Positions 15,499 through 24,800 are shown, counted from the stretch's first letter. The stretch is DNA of 64,000 bases from an uncultured Bacteroides sp. (GCF_963678845.1 NZ_OY787464.1:682001-746000); one strand, 5' to 3'. A program made the numbers and translations. Notes: generated by a model from the letters alone, not told the origin.

Positions 15499-17580
15499 TT
15501 ATTTTATCTCTACTATCTGGTACACTATTCCGCGGTGTGCAAGGCGATTGCCGAATTTATTCTTCAGTGTTCGTCCAAAAACCTTAGCGGCGGTGTTAGT
15601 ATATTTAAATCCGGGATCTCGTTGTTGTATTCGTTTCAATATCTCGCCACAAGTCAGTTCCTCGGCTGGTTCATCGCCTACCGGGGAACGGAAATAGATG
15701 TCGGCAACTTCCTCTTCGGGCATCACTTGCTGAAAACGGCGATTGCTCTTGGTGATGTACGCCTCTTCTTCGTGAGTAAACCAGTAGCGTTCGTCGTTGC
15801 GAAGAGCCTCAACGGCTTGGGCATAGAGTTGTTTGTAGTCAATGGGCGATTTATAATCAATCACTCCCAATATAGCTATGCAGATGTAACGACGGCTTCC
15901 GGTTGGGTCGTTCAGCAAGTCGAAGCTATTGCTTGTGGCTATAAATGTGGCGTACCTGCGCATCTGTTGGGTGACGCTGGCGTGGGGCAAGCGGGCCTGA
16001 ACGACTGCTTTTTGCAGAATATGCTTCACAAATCCCTGATAAGAGGGACTAATGGAGTCGAACTCATCCATATTTATCAGCGCAAAGCGGGTTAATGCCA
16101 GCTGAACATCACTGCGTTTGCTGAAGTCGATGCTGTCCGTATAGTATTCACGCAGTTCGGGTGGCAAAAGGTTCATGCAATAAGTGGATTTACCGGATCC
16201 CTGATCGCCTACCAGCAAGGGCAATGTGCTGTTTGCATGGTTGCGGTCAAGTTGTTGCCAATGGGCTACCATTGAGAGGAACCAGATGTAAAACAGGTCT
16301 CTCCATTGCGGATTGTCGCACGGCACCCTATCCGCCAGTTCACGAATGCGGTCTTTCCCGTCCCATTTTCCTACATTGAGAAGATAATCTTCAATAGGAT
16401 TATAAGAGGGCACACGGTTTGACTCCACATAACGCTTAATATCAACATCCCATGATGGAAGTCCTTCTGCCAATGCATCGAGACAAATCGTGTTGAGCGC
16501 TTGTTTATTGACAGGACGGAAATCGAAATAGAAAGATTTCAGTTCCCTGTATTCCACCAACCCTTTCAACATGTTTCTTCTGAGTTGGTAGCGTCGTTTC
16601 ATAAACTCTTCCATCTGTGCCACCAGTGTCATGGAAGACGGGATGCAAGGTTTATCGCCAAACTTATTTGATAGGGAATATATATTGCGGAAGTTTGTAC
16701 GCACTTCAAGCTCGTACTTATTCAGGTCATTATACATCAACGTCCACTTTACTGCATCTTCTTCCGGAATGCCCGAACGATAGCAGTTTTCCGCCAGTTT
16801 AATAAGAAACGGAAGCACCTCGCCACTCTCCCAGTCTACTTTGCCCACCGTGTCGATTGCATTCCACATGGACGTATTGAACAAGGTAGAGATGGCATGA
16901 TTCCGTTCGTATCCCGGCAACAAGCGTTGCAACGGATCACTAATCGCCTGGCGTTCTTCCTCAAAAGTGGGCTCGGCAGGCATACGTACCGGCTGTTCTA
17001 TACGAATAGGTGCGGCATCCGGATTGTGATACAACGAAGGATCAAAACTCATGCAGCATCCATGTTCCAGCAAAGGTTCTTTAAGCTCTATTTCGCGTTT
17101 CAGCTGAGGCTGATACCATTTCACTGCTTCGCGATAAGCCTGTGCGTGAAACATTTCAGCGTGTTTGCGGTTCTGAGGCAATGTACTGTCGGGCAATGTG
17201 AAAGGAACCACAATCTTCACGCTTCTGTCGCTGGAACCAATAAAGGCCAGTAGAGTTTGCGGCAGGCGGGATGCAATTTCGCGTATCTGCGCTGCTTCAT
17301 TATTATTAGCCAGATTATTTACCTCAATGGTTACACAACCATTGTATGACGACATTATCTGCTGACTGCCATCCTTACGGAAGACTCCTCCAAAGATCAG
17401 TCGTGGAAGCTTCTTCGCCTCCGGAAAATTCTGACCGGGCGTTGCGTACTGAAGCACATGCCTCAGGCTGGTTACCGGTAGGCTACCGGTTTCGGTTCTC
17501 ATTGCTTCAACAGCAGTTTCTAACTCAAGGGTGCGTTGTGTCTGTGTTTTACCGTTGTTACGGTACTGTGTTATCTTCAT
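15499..17580 (-). CDS. BT4734/VirE-N primase-like and VapE helicase-like protein
   Basis: 693 residues. The N-terminal third (about 40-200) resembles the BT4734-like (VirE_N) domain: VTSLRHVLQYATPG and the YNGCVTIEVNNL strand. The central domain is a VapE-type P-loop ATPase with Walker A GDQGSGKST (Lys464) and Walker B ALINMDEFDS near 500. The C-terminal ~120 residues look like DUF3874. Family members are associated with phage-inducible islands and chromosomal Bacteroides loci; a replication or primase role is plausible. It is co-transcribed with the HU-like gene 21 bp upstream, is less AT-rich than the genes on its left, and is enclosed by inverted repeats. Confidence 0.88.
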   Translation of the reverse strand: MKITQYRNNGKTQTQRTLELETAVEAMRTETGSLPVTSLRHVLQYATPGQNFPEAKKLPRLIFGGVFRKDGSQQIMSSYNGCVTIEVNNLANNNEAAQIREIASRLPQTLLAFIGSSDRSVKIVVPFTLPDSTLPQNRKHAEMFHAQAYREAVKWYQPQLKREIELKEPLLEHGCCMSFDPSLYHNPDAAPIRIEQPVRMPAEPTFEEERQAISDPLQRLLPGYERNHAISTLFNTSMWNAIDTVGKVDWESGEVLPFLIKLAENCYRSGIPEEDAVKWTLMYNDLNKYELEVRTNFRNIYSLSNKFGDKPCIPSSMTLVAQMEEFMKRRYQLRRNMLKGLVEYRELKSFYFDFRPVNKQALNTICLDALAEGLPSWDVDIKRYVESNRVPSYNPIEDYLLNVGKWDGKDRIRELADRVPCDNPQWRDLFYIWFLSMVAHWQQLDRNHANSTLPLLVGDQGSGKSTYCMNLLPPELREYYTDSIDFSKRSDVQLALTRFALINMDEFDSISPSYQGFVKHILQKAVVQARLPHASVTQQMRRYATFIATSNSFDLLNDPTGSRRYICIAILGVIDYKSPIDYKQLYAQAVEALRNDERYWFTHEEEAYITKSNRRFQQVMPEEEVADIYFRSPVGDEPAEELTCGEILKRIQQRDPGFKYTNTAAKVFGRTLKNKFGNRLAHRGIVYQIVEIK

Positions 17581-17601
17581 AAATTCAATTAAGGTAACTA
17601 T

Positions 17602-18000
17602 TTACTTTTTTGTAGCTTCTCTGTAAGTGCGCTGATACTTTATCAAAGGAAGTGCACTACGCATTTCTTTGTCAGCCTTAAAGCAGACACGCTGTGCCGT
17701 TACTTTTGACGGAGTGCATTCATCGGGTATTTCAAAGCCTTCACTTCCTGCTGATATGGAAAACATACCGATATTCTTCAGATGAACCGTGTTTCCTTTC
17801 ATCAGATAGGTCTGCATCACATCTCCCAATGCAATAACTGCCGCATGCACATCCGATTCATGAAGCGAACAGCGTCCGCTGATATCTTTTGCCAACTCAT
17901 CTATCCCAATCTGTCCGGAACTAACCGGAACACCGTGATAGCGAACCTTTTCTTCCTCCCCGCTCTTATCTACTTTTTGACGAACAACATATAAAGCCAT
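17602..18000 (-). CDS. HU-like DNA-binding protein (Bacteroides type)
   Basis: 132 residues starting MALYVVRQKVDKSG, followed by IDELAKDISGRCSLHESDVHAAVIALGDVM and VHLKNIGMFSISAGSEG, the HU/IHF-like fold of the extended Bacteroidetes family. Such proteins bend or coat DNA and often sit beside VapE-like or capsule genes in Bacteroides. It is the first gene of a two-gene operon with the VapE-like protein (21 bp gap). Its 5' leader carries four CACCCGGG palindromes at 23-bp pitch (18041-18124). Confidence 0.88.
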   Translation of the reverse strand: MALYVVRQKVDKSGEEEKVRYHGVPVSSGQIGIDELAKDISGRCSLHESDVHAAVIALGDVMQTYLMKGNTVHLKNIGMFSISAGSEGFEIPDECTPSKVTAQRVCFKADKEMRSALPLIKYQRTYREATKK

Positions 18001-18040
18001 ACTTATTTGTTTAATTTATTTATAACTAGTTTATTTCTCG

Positions 18041-18124
18041 TACACCCGGGTATACCCGCCCCTTACACCCGGATCTAAAAACAAACTCCACCCGGGTGTA
18101 CAGGCGATATACACCCGGGTGGAG
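18041..18124. repeat. Four CACCCGGGTG palindromes at 23-bp pitch in the HU leader
   Basis: CCCGGG-type cores are centred at 18047.5, 18070.5 (CCCGGA), 18093.5 and 18116.5, exactly 23 bp apart. The last two form a perfect 15-bp inverted repeat, CTCCACCCGGGTGTA (18086-18100) and TACACCCGGGTGGAG (18110-18124). They are strikingly G+C-rich against the surrounding AT-rich DNA. Placed between the predicted promoter at 18142-18149 and the HU start codon, they would be part of the leader RNA and could fold as a strong hairpin. Confidence 0.85.
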
Positions 18125-18141
18125 CATTATTTTTATTTCTA

Positions 18142-18149
18142 CAAATATA
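18142..18149 (-). promoter_or_regulatory. Predicted -7 element of the HU-VapE operon
   Basis: Minus-strand TATATTTG fits TAnnTTTG. The start point would be near 18135, giving a leader of about 135 nt that contains the palindrome array. Confidence 0.5.
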
Positions 18150-18252
18150 ATAAATAATTATGTAAAATCCAAATATTCAGAAGGGTATATACGAGCTAAA
18201 AAGAACTTATTTTGTAACAAAAGAGGATTGTAAAAGCAACCATAAGAACAGG

Positions 18253-18354
18253 TGCTAGATCGCTAGATCAGTGCTTGATCAAATTTTATTGATCTAGCGG
18301 TGCTATACTATTTATTTATAAGAAGTTAAGTAGCAAGCGCTAGATCGCTAGATC
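18253..18354. repeat. GATCTAGC-rich repeat block, right flank of VapE-HU operon
   Basis: Contains GCTAGATCGCTAGATCA at 18254-18270, TTGATCTAGCGGTG at 18289-18302 and GCGCTAGATCGCTAGATC at 18337-18354. The last is the exact inverse of 15471-15488 and the second matches the right hairpin arm of the left block. CTAG centres within pairs are 8 bp apart in both blocks. It lies between the HU promoter and the DUF2721 gene end. Confidence 0.8.
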
Positions 18355-18430
18355 AATTTTGCATTTTCATTTTTTATGAGAGAGAGAGGAGTCTTTATAT
18401 GCATTTGCAATTAATCAGACATAAGAGAAT

Positions 18431-18820
18431 TTATTCTCCCATATCTTTCAAATGCAACTCCAATGCTTTGACAGAGATGTAAATCTCATATATAGATATA
18501 GTGAGCGAGATAATAAGCAGTATCAGTGCCAGACCAAAGATGTAGACAGACGCAAGGTGTAATTCTATATACATAAAGAACATACTGATCACGCAAAGCA
18601 GCAAACTCCCGATACCTGTTACCTGCATGGCACGCGTCAGGTAAAGTCTCTTCTTCAGGTTAGCAATCTGTGCTGCTCTAACCGAGGAGGGATTTGCTAC
18701 ATATTGCTCTTTTAAAGTACGCACCAGTTGGGCATACGATAAAAACCGGTTGGTATACGCCAGCATTATCAATGATATAGCTGAGAATAGTAGAGCCGGA
18801 GTGGTTAAATCTATTTCCAT
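18431..18820 (-). CDS. DUF2721-type small membrane protein
   Basis: 129 residues: an N-terminal hydrophobic segment LTTPALLFSAISLIMLAYTNRF, a basic cytoplasmic stretch with RAAQIANLKKRLYLTRAM, then two hydrophobic segments (VTGIGSLLLCVISMFFMYIE and SVYIFGLALILLIISLTIS) and a short tail. The pattern fits the DUF2721 family, whose function is not known to me. Transcribed alone toward the repeat block. Confidence 0.75.
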   Translation of the reverse strand: MEIDLTTPALLFSAISLIMLAYTNRFLSYAQLVRTLKEQYVANPSSVRAAQIANLKKRLYLTRAMQVTGIGSLLLCVISMFFMYIELHLASVYIFGLALILLIISLTISIYEIYISVKALELHLKDMGE

Positions 18821-19009
18821 AATATTTCTGTTATTAAGTTACGCGAGTTCAATAAATCATGCAAATATATCAAAGATATTCAGGCATGGAACTATTTTAT
18901 TCTATAACTTCTCTTATTATGAATAAACAAATATGTTTGTATCATTAATAACACAAAAAGAACCAGACTATTTTGAGATTTTTAATTTTTATGAGCGAGT
19001 ATCTACAGG

Positions 19010-19780
19010 CTATTTAGAAACCATATATATGGCTACAATAACCAAAAATGTAGCGAATACTTTTCGGAATACATTCGAAGGTAATTTCATTCCGAGCTTT
19101 GACCCGAAGAATGCACCAATAAAAATGCCAAGAGCTATAAATGCAGCAAAAAGAATATTTAAGTGACCGCTATTTGCATAAACAACCACACTTGGTAGCC
19201 CAACCGGTAATTGCAATGCAGCCAGCGAGGTTGCCACAGCACTTTTAGAATCGTAATTAAAAAGACCTATCAATAATGGAACAATGATAATGCCACCACC
19301 TTTACCGAAAAGTCCGGCAAATATACCGGCAGCAATTCCCACTAAAATATAAGTCCAAAAGGGTCTTTGCTGGTCGGTATCCAGATCGGCCAGTTTTACA
19401 TCTTTATTTTTTTTGAAGTAAGAAAGAACGTCGAAATAGCCGATAGCTATGTAAAGTAAGATTGCAGCATACAGCTTTACCAGAAGACTTTCATTTATAT
19501 TCACCGCCAATTCTCCTCCAACAAACGAACCAAGAAATAAACCACCGGAAATCCACAAGGAATCTTTAATATTAATCAGTCCGGCTTTGTGATAAGACAA
19601 TACACCCAATATACCAACCGGAAGTAACATTGCAGCTAACGACGTAGCATTAGCATCTAGTATATTCATATTGAAAATCATCAATAGTGAAGGGACCATA
19701 ACAATGCCTCCGCCGATGCCAAACAATCCTGATAAAATTCCAGCAACGACACCAAGGATTAAATAACCGATTTCTACCAT
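19010..19780 (-). CDS. TauE/SafE-type (TSUP) permease
   Basis: 256 residues with two internally repeated halves: GVVAGILSGLFGIGGGIVMVPSLLMIF near the N-terminus and GIAAGIFAGLFGKGGGIIIVPLLIGLF in the middle, the signature of 4-TMS TSUP family carriers with about eight membrane segments. TSUP proteins move sulfite, sulfonates or other anions across the inner membrane. It is monocistronic, and no sulfur genes adjoin it here, so the substrate is open. Confidence 0.88.
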   Translation of the reverse strand: MVEIGYLILGVVAGILSGLFGIGGGIVMVPSLLMIFNMNILDANATSLAAMLLPVGILGVLSYHKAGLINIKDSLWISGGLFLGSFVGGELAVNINESLLVKLYAAILLYIAIGYFDVLSYFKKNKDVKLADLDTDQQRPFWTYILVGIAAGIFAGLFGKGGGIIIVPLLIGLFNYDSKSAVATSLAALQLPVGLPSVVVYANSGHLNILFAAFIALGIFIGAFFGSKLGMKLPSNVFRKVFATFLVIVAIYMVSK

Positions 19781-19935
19781 TTTTTATTAAATTAAAGAAT
19801 AAATGCTCTGTTGAGGCACAAAAGTAATCTGAAAAGCAGAGCAATGCCGCTTCAATTTATATAAAAAAATTAAATTCCGTAAGATTATTATATAAATTCA
19901 CTCTTAATTATTCTTTCCAAATATTTGATTACTGA

Positions 19936-21558
19936 TCAATCTTTAATCATTTTCCCCAAAGAGATTTCTCCTTTTTCTCCTTTTATGAGCAAGAGATAAT
20001 ATCCTTTATCCAAAAAGGAAACATTTATACTAGGCACATAATTTGAATCTATAATCTTTCTTCCATTTAAATTATAAATTGTCACATGATTGAAATGATT
20101 ATCACCAAAATAAATACTTTGTTTCACCGGGTTCGGATAAAACCAATTCGTTTTATTAAGGTTTACTCCTGAGATTCCTGTAGCTGAAGCTGACTGATAT
20201 TCAAATGCTCCCAGATCAGGAGCTGTTCCTGAAAATGGAAAGCCTAGATTCATTCCTTTATCAATCAGATTGCTTCCTTCTTTGAGTTTAAGGAATCCTA
20301 TATCGGGTAAACTTCCGTCTGCCTGACGGTCGGCCACCAACAATGACTCATCGGTACTAACAAAATCAGAGGCATCTACCGTCACACCTGAATTGGGAGA
20401 AAAAGAGTTGTACGTATCCACACTGGTTCCCAGATTTGCTGTTTCGGCATAAGCGGAGTATCTGAAAGATATATTGTTATGCAACACATGGTTGATCCCC
20501 TGGCAGTCTAGTGTAGTATCGTTTCCGGTTATAGCACTTTTGGTAATCTGTTGACTCAGCATGTTGAAATTGGTAGCATTCCGGAATGCCGTATTGTTGT
20601 AAAAAGAACTACCGGTTACTACATGATGGTTGGAATAAAAACCGTTGGCTTTATTCCGGTAAGACATGCAAAAACGAACAGTATGGGCAGGGATAGGACT
20701 TGGCAACTTTGCAACCACTGGTGCCTGACCGTATCCACCAGCTTTAAAACCATTCCCATCGCCTTCGCTGACAAAGGAAGTATTGTAGCCGTTATAAAAT
20801 GACCAACTGTTTTCAAAAATCACAGATTCATATGCATTGATGCAATCATAACCATCATCGCTATTAAACCATGAACGGCAACCTCGGAAAATATTACCGG
20901 AGCCTCCCTTGGCGGGATGGCATCCAAATCCATCAGTATTGCCACCACGCCCATTTTCCGAATAGTAATCCCAATTACGGTAAGCATCGCAGTTAAGAAT
21001 CAGATTATTCGCACCTTTGGTCAGGTAAAATCCGATAGCCATGCCATCATGCATTTTCAGTTGCTCAAAAATATTATTACTTCCTTCGTTTCGGAAACAT
21101 TCCGACTGAGTATGTGTAGAAATAGTAACCTGAGTACCGATAACTTCTAAGCCTTTAATATGTAACCACGAACCTGTAGTATAGAAAACTGTATTTCGAT
21201 AACCTGCGGGTTTTACCATTGACATATCAAAAACAGGATGTTCTCCCCGATAAGCCCAATAACATATACGTTTTGATGCAGAAGTTCCGCTTTTATCAAG
21301 ACAATGCATGCAAGCATAAGGTCCTAAAGTGAATTTTTGACTAATTTGTGATTCAGTCATCACATATGTTCCTCCACGAACAAAAACCGTATCCCCAGGT
21401 ACAACATATTGTTGCGCCTTTATAATAGAAGCATAAGGGTCATTGATTGAACCCGTTCCTGTTATATCATTTCCATTCGTAGCCACGTAATAGTTTTTAG
21501 CATGAATGGCAAATGCAAAGAGTGAAAACACCGATAGAAGTAATAGCCACTTTTTCAT
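19936..21558 (-). CDS. Secreted PL9-type pectate/polysaccharide lyase with T9SS-like C-terminal domain
   Basis: 540 residues with signal peptide (WLLLLSVFSLFAFAIHA). The body is a right-handed parallel beta-helix with PL9 features: NTDGFGCHPAKGGSGNIFR, SDDGYDCINAYESVIFENSW and DGNGFKAGGYG, where Lys272 sits at the catalytic Lys position of PL9 lyases (Lys273 in Pel9A). The last ~75 residues (NWFYPNPVKQSIYFG, VTIYNLNGRKI, GYYLLLIKG) look like a type A sorting domain of the type IX secretion system. The likely substrate is pectin or rhamnogalacturonan, cleaved by beta-elimination with calcium. Confidence 0.9.
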   Translation of the reverse strand: MKKWLLLLSVFSLFAFAIHAKNYYVATNGNDITGTGSINDPYASIIKAQQYVVPGDTVFVRGGTYVMTESQISQKFTLGPYACMHCLDKSGTSASKRICYWAYRGEHPVFDMSMVKPAGYRNTVFYTTGSWLHIKGLEVIGTQVTISTHTQSECFRNEGSNNIFEQLKMHDGMAIGFYLTKGANNLILNCDAYRNWDYYSENGRGGNTDGFGCHPAKGGSGNIFRGCRSWFNSDDGYDCINAYESVIFENSWSFYNGYNTSFVSEGDGNGFKAGGYGQAPVVAKLPSPIPAHTVRFCMSYRNKANGFYSNHHVVTGSSFYNNTAFRNATNFNMLSQQITKSAITGNDTTLDCQGINHVLHNNISFRYSAYAETANLGTSVDTYNSFSPNSGVTVDASDFVSTDESLLVADRQADGSLPDIGFLKLKEGSNLIDKGMNLGFPFSGTAPDLGAFEYQSASATGISGVNLNKTNWFYPNPVKQSIYFGDNHFNHVTIYNLNGRKIIDSNYVPSINVSFLDKGYYLLLIKGEKGEISLGKMIKD

Positions 21559-21633
21559 TGATGTAAATTATTTAAATTCTCTTTTTTAATAACTTAAAGC
21601 ACTTATCATTTTTTTCTCTTATAAAAGAAACGA

Positions 21634-21664
21634 CAAATATATAGTTACATCACATTATTTGTGA
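21634..21664 (-). promoter_or_regulatory. Predicted promoter and inverted repeat upstream of the PL9 gene
   Basis: Minus-strand -7 element TATATTTG at 21641-21634, about 75 bp before the start codon. Immediately upstream lies TCACATTATTTGTGA (21650-21664), an inverted repeat with 5-bp arms that could hold a regulator. The rest of 21559-21885 shows nothing further. Confidence 0.45.
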
Positions 21665-21885
21665 CATACAAAATGACAGAAATAATAGAGAATTGTACAC
21701 AACGAATAATGAAAATCCTTAAAGCAGGCTTAATTCAGAAGTTACTACAGCCATATCAAAAAACAGAATAAAAAATCAGACACGCAAATCTTCTAAAAAC
21801 CAATGAATTAAAACAATTTAGCCCGATATTCAGACTCTTTTTTGTGTATTTTTTATTTTTTTAGAAAGTAGAAAAATAATTGTGA

Positions 21886-22431
21886 TTATTGTTTAGAGGC
21901 GGAGTTAATCCTTTTAAGTACATTTCTGATACAGTTTTTTACACCGATAGAGAAATATTCCGTTTCAGCATTTTCGAGATACAAACGAATTTCGAAAAGT
22001 AACTCCGGTTCTTTCAAGGCTATTTTATAAGCCAGTTTCACACTAAGTGCCTGAATGGCTATTGCTTCATCGAGGGAAAGCATTTTCTCCAGACAGAAAT
22101 TATAAAGTTCAACAGGGAATTGGGAAGGCACCGGCAGATTATATAAAATGGAAAGAAACAAACGCTTAGTTCCGCTATGTTTCGTGGAAAAAGTAAGTTG
22201 GGTTATCTCCTTATATTTAGAAATAAACCACTCCGGATTAGACTCGCTAAGCTTTTCGCAAGCCCATGCTGCCCGCCATGATATCCTTGTATCCTGACTT
22301 TTAATTAAATTATATAGTTGTCCAAAATCTTCCGGATAGTTTTGCACAGATACAACAATTGCATCAACAAAATTCCGGGATAATTTGGACGACAATCTTT
22401 CCTCAAAGTTTGTTATTCTTTCCATTACCAA
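21886..22431 (-). CDS. HEAT-like helical protein of unknown function
   Basis: 181 residues with repeated helical hairpins (for example NLIKSQDTRISWRAAWACEKL, then LDEAIAIQALSVKLAYKIA), reminiscent of HEAT or ARM repeats that bind proteins. No catalytic motif and no signal peptide. The start could equally be the Met three codons in. It lies 54 bp downstream of the C_GCAxxG_C_C gene on the same strand and may be co-transcribed with it. Confidence 0.7.
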   Translation of the reverse strand: MVMERITNFEERLSSKLSRNFVDAIVVSVQNYPEDFGQLYNLIKSQDTRISWRAAWACEKLSESNPEWFISKYKEITQLTFSTKHSGTKRLFLSILYNLPVPSQFPVELYNFCLEKMLSLDEAIAIQALSVKLAYKIALKEPELLFEIRLYLENAETEYFSIGVKNCIRNVLKRINSASKQ

Positions 22432-22485
22432 TTCTTTATCAACAAGTTATCTACAATTTTGATAGCATCATCCCATTCAGGAGAG

Positions 22486-22938
22486 TTATTTATGAAGCAA
22501 AATTTTCTCACTAATTAATACTGCACTACGAACGTACTCTGAACAATGCGTTCTGAAAAGATTCAGTTCACGTACTTTGGCATATCCTTCAGGAGTGCTC
22601 ATATCAATGCCATCAAGTAAATCTTTGCAGCAAATAGTTCCATGCTTTTTCCTAAATTCTGTTATAAAATGAGTAGTTAAATCATAAGTGAATGATTTTT
22701 GATCAGTATTGCCATACTCATCCATACCATACTTCAGACCAATAGCCATCAGTGCACCTGTTACAGCACCACACATTTCCTGACGGAAGGCAACTCCTGA
22801 GCCAAAGGGGGTTGCTATCTTGAAACAATCACTTTTACTAATATTCAGTTCTTCAGAAAAGACTGATAGAACAGACTGTGCACAGTTATACTTTTTACTA
22901 AAGGTTTCTACGGCTTCTGTTGATTTATCCATTTCCAT
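22486..22938 (-). CDS. C_GCAxxG_C_C family redox-type protein
   Basis: 150 residues with the family pattern of conserved cysteines: YNCAQSVLSVF near residue 19, MCGAVTGALMAIGL near residue 55, ICCKDLLDG near residue 103 and THCSEYVRSA near residue 131. Members are small cytoplasmic proteins of the split-Soret cytochrome-like group, often linked to anaerobic redox metabolism, but no reaction is established to my knowledge. It is not clustered with redox partners here. Confidence 0.85.
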   Translation of the reverse strand: MEMDKSTEAVETFSKKYNCAQSVLSVFSEELNISKSDCFKIATPFGSGVAFRQEMCGAVTGALMAIGLKYGMDEYGNTDQKSFTYDLTTHFITEFRKKHGTICCKDLLDGIDMSTPEGYAKVRELNLFRTHCSEYVRSAVLISEKILLHK

Positions 22939-23029
22939 AATTCAAATCTTTATGTAAAAGTAGTAAACATTTATATTTAAAATCAAAATTGAAGTACAAA
23001 TAATAACATAGAACAGGTATTTTAAAAAA

Positions 23030-23066
23030 GAAATCAGGAAGAATGTTGTATATTCTCCCTGATTTC
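23030..23066 (-). terminator. Terminator of the GH39 gene
   Basis: Stem GAAATCAGG (23030-23038) with CCTGATTTC (23058-23066) and an inner AGAAT/ATTCT pair; minus-strand tail CTTTTTTAAA. Confidence 0.75.
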
Positions 23067-23114
23067 ATTAACCAGCACATTATAATCTGAGTGTTTAAGA
23101 ATCAATTAGAAATA

Positions 23115-24764
23115 TTATAACTTAACCAGATTCAGTAAGTAAACATCGTTTTCACGAAGATCCATTTCTTTTGTAAATGTAATGCCAGCCTTCACTTTTA
23201 CAATCTCTTTTGAGACTGGTGAACCATCATTGAGTTTCTTTATCTGCTCAACCTGTTGTTTTGTTAGCTGAGTAGGCTTACCCATATCAAGATAAGTGGT
23301 ATATGCATCGTTGGTGCGGTATCCTACTTTATACAGTTCAAGTACATAATCGCCTTCGGGAACATTGGATACGGCTATTTTCACCTTTCCTTTTGACTTT
23401 GCAGACAGATCGCGTACATAATACCCCTGATTATTTACAGAATCTCCGGGATGAGTATTGGTAAAGTCCCATAAAAGCACTTGAATATTACCTTTGGCAT
23501 CTTTGCATACCCATGAACAGGAATCTTTATTAACGAGTTCCGTATTACCAAGCTTATTGATAAATTTGAAAGAATAAAAAGCTGGTTTATTGATGCCCTG
23601 AGTGTTCAGCAAGCCAAATCCGCCATGAAAAGGTGTGAAACGCGGACCAGCTTCTTCAAAAATATCTGTGAAAACCCAATATGACATTGAAGTGGCTGCT
23701 GTTCCTACTTTCTTAAGTCTATCAAGTATATAAGCTGCCTGATGATAGCTGTCGTGAATAGGATCGGCCGGTGTATAAGAAGAACTCCATTCTGTATAGT
23801 GTAATTCCAGTCCGGGCATGGCAGATTGTGATATCTGCTTACGGGAATTAAGAACGTCACCGCTGACCGACATCGGATCTTTACTAAGAACAGTTCCGGA
23901 ATTCCCAAATTCATCTAAAAAGCCTTGCTTTACACCATAGGCATGAGTACTGATAAAGTCGAGTGGAAGACTGTTCTCATTGCAGAAACTAATCATCTCG
24001 GGCACCCATGCAGCACCGGCAGTAGCCGGTCCACCAACCCTATATTCTTTATTTACTGACTTTATCGCATTTACGCTGTAAGTATATAATTTGAAATATT
24101 CAGCTTGTGTGCCAGCCCAGAAGCCATTCAGGTTTGGCTCATTCCAGACTTCAAAATACCAGCTTTTAACCTCTTCTATTCCGTAACGTTGGGTAAAATG
24201 GAGTGTTAGATTGCGGATAAGCTCTGCCCACTTATTATAATCCTTAGGTGGGGTAACATTTCCTCTCCACCAGAAAATAGTCTGGTTGCCACTGGCTAAT
24301 GCAGATGGCATAAAGCCCAGTTCCACAAAAGGTTTTATTCCTATACTTAGCAAGTAGTCATATAAAGCATCTATATACTGGAAATTATATTCTGGATTTC
24401 CGTTTTTATCTTCTTTGTAAACAGCCATATCGTCAGAAAGCAAGCCATGCATACGGATATATTTAAAATCACATGCTTTCTTTACGTAAGCAAGCTGTTG
24501 CTGCCAGTCGGCACGCAATCCTTCATTGGCACGCCCTGCTCCAATACATTCCAGTGGCATCCTGTTGAAAGATCCTTTCTCTTTGGAAAAATCAACGACC
24601 AATTCTCTGGCATTTAATTTGGCTGTCTGTTTCTTTTTTACAGGAAGCGCTGAATAAGAATTTTGTGAAACAGATAAAATAATGAGTAGCAATAAAAACT
24701 TTAATAGATTTTGTTTTACTGAATAGAATTTAGGCATAAGATTTTTAAGTTTAATGTTTTTCAT
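23115..24764 (-). CDS. GH39-family beta-xylosidase-like enzyme
   Basis: About 549 residues from the ATG at 24764 (MKNIKLKNL), with an internal signal-anchor-like segment FLLLLIILSVSQNSYS. The TIM barrel contains the acid/base in FEVWNEPNLNG (Glu209 in this numbering) and the nucleophile in LHYTEWSSS (Glu325), both conserved in GH39. Family activities include beta-xylosidase and alpha-L-iduronidase; the xylan neighbours favour the first. A TACCTTTG element at 24800-24793 would start transcription near 24786, leaving almost no leader for the longer start at 24782, so 24764 is preferred. Probably periplasmic or membrane-tethered. Confidence 0.9.
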   Translation of the reverse strand: MKNIKLKNLMPKFYSVKQNLLKFLLLLIILSVSQNSYSALPVKKKQTAKLNARELVVDFSKEKGSFNRMPLECIGAGRANEGLRADWQQQLAYVKKACDFKYIRMHGLLSDDMAVYKEDKNGNPEYNFQYIDALYDYLLSIGIKPFVELGFMPSALASGNQTIFWWRGNVTPPKDYNKWAELIRNLTLHFTQRYGIEEVKSWYFEVWNEPNLNGFWAGTQAEYFKLYTYSVNAIKSVNKEYRVGGPATAGAAWVPEMISFCNENSLPLDFISTHAYGVKQGFLDEFGNSGTVLSKDPMSVSGDVLNSRKQISQSAMPGLELHYTEWSSSYTPADPIHDSYHQAAYILDRLKKVGTAATSMSYWVFTDIFEEAGPRFTPFHGGFGLLNTQGINKPAFYSFKFINKLGNTELVNKDSCSWVCKDAKGNIQVLLWDFTNTHPGDSVNNQGYYVRDLSAKSKGKVKIAVSNVPEGDYVLELYKVGYRTNDAYTTYLDMGKPTQLTKQQVEQIKKLNDGSPVSKEIVKVKAGITFTKEMDLRENDVYLLNLVKL

Positions 24765-24792
24765 AGTACAAACATACACCAATTATGATAAA

Positions 24793-24800
24793 CAAAGGTA
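24793..24800 (-). promoter_or_regulatory. Predicted -7 element of the GH39 gene
   Basis: Minus-strand TACCTTTG fits TAnnTTTG; a TTG lies 22 nt further upstream. It shows GH39 is transcribed separately from the upstream xylan operon. Confidence 0.55.

Noticed and set aside
15490..16095. Plus-strand frame of 201 codons
   Set aside because: It overlaps the VapE coding region on the opposite strand, whose Walker motifs are clear.
21650..21664. TCACATTATTTGTGA as a Crp site
   Set aside because: The half-sites are in the reverse order (Crp is TGTGA-N6-TCACA) and the spacer is 5, so it is kept only as an unnamed inverted repeat.
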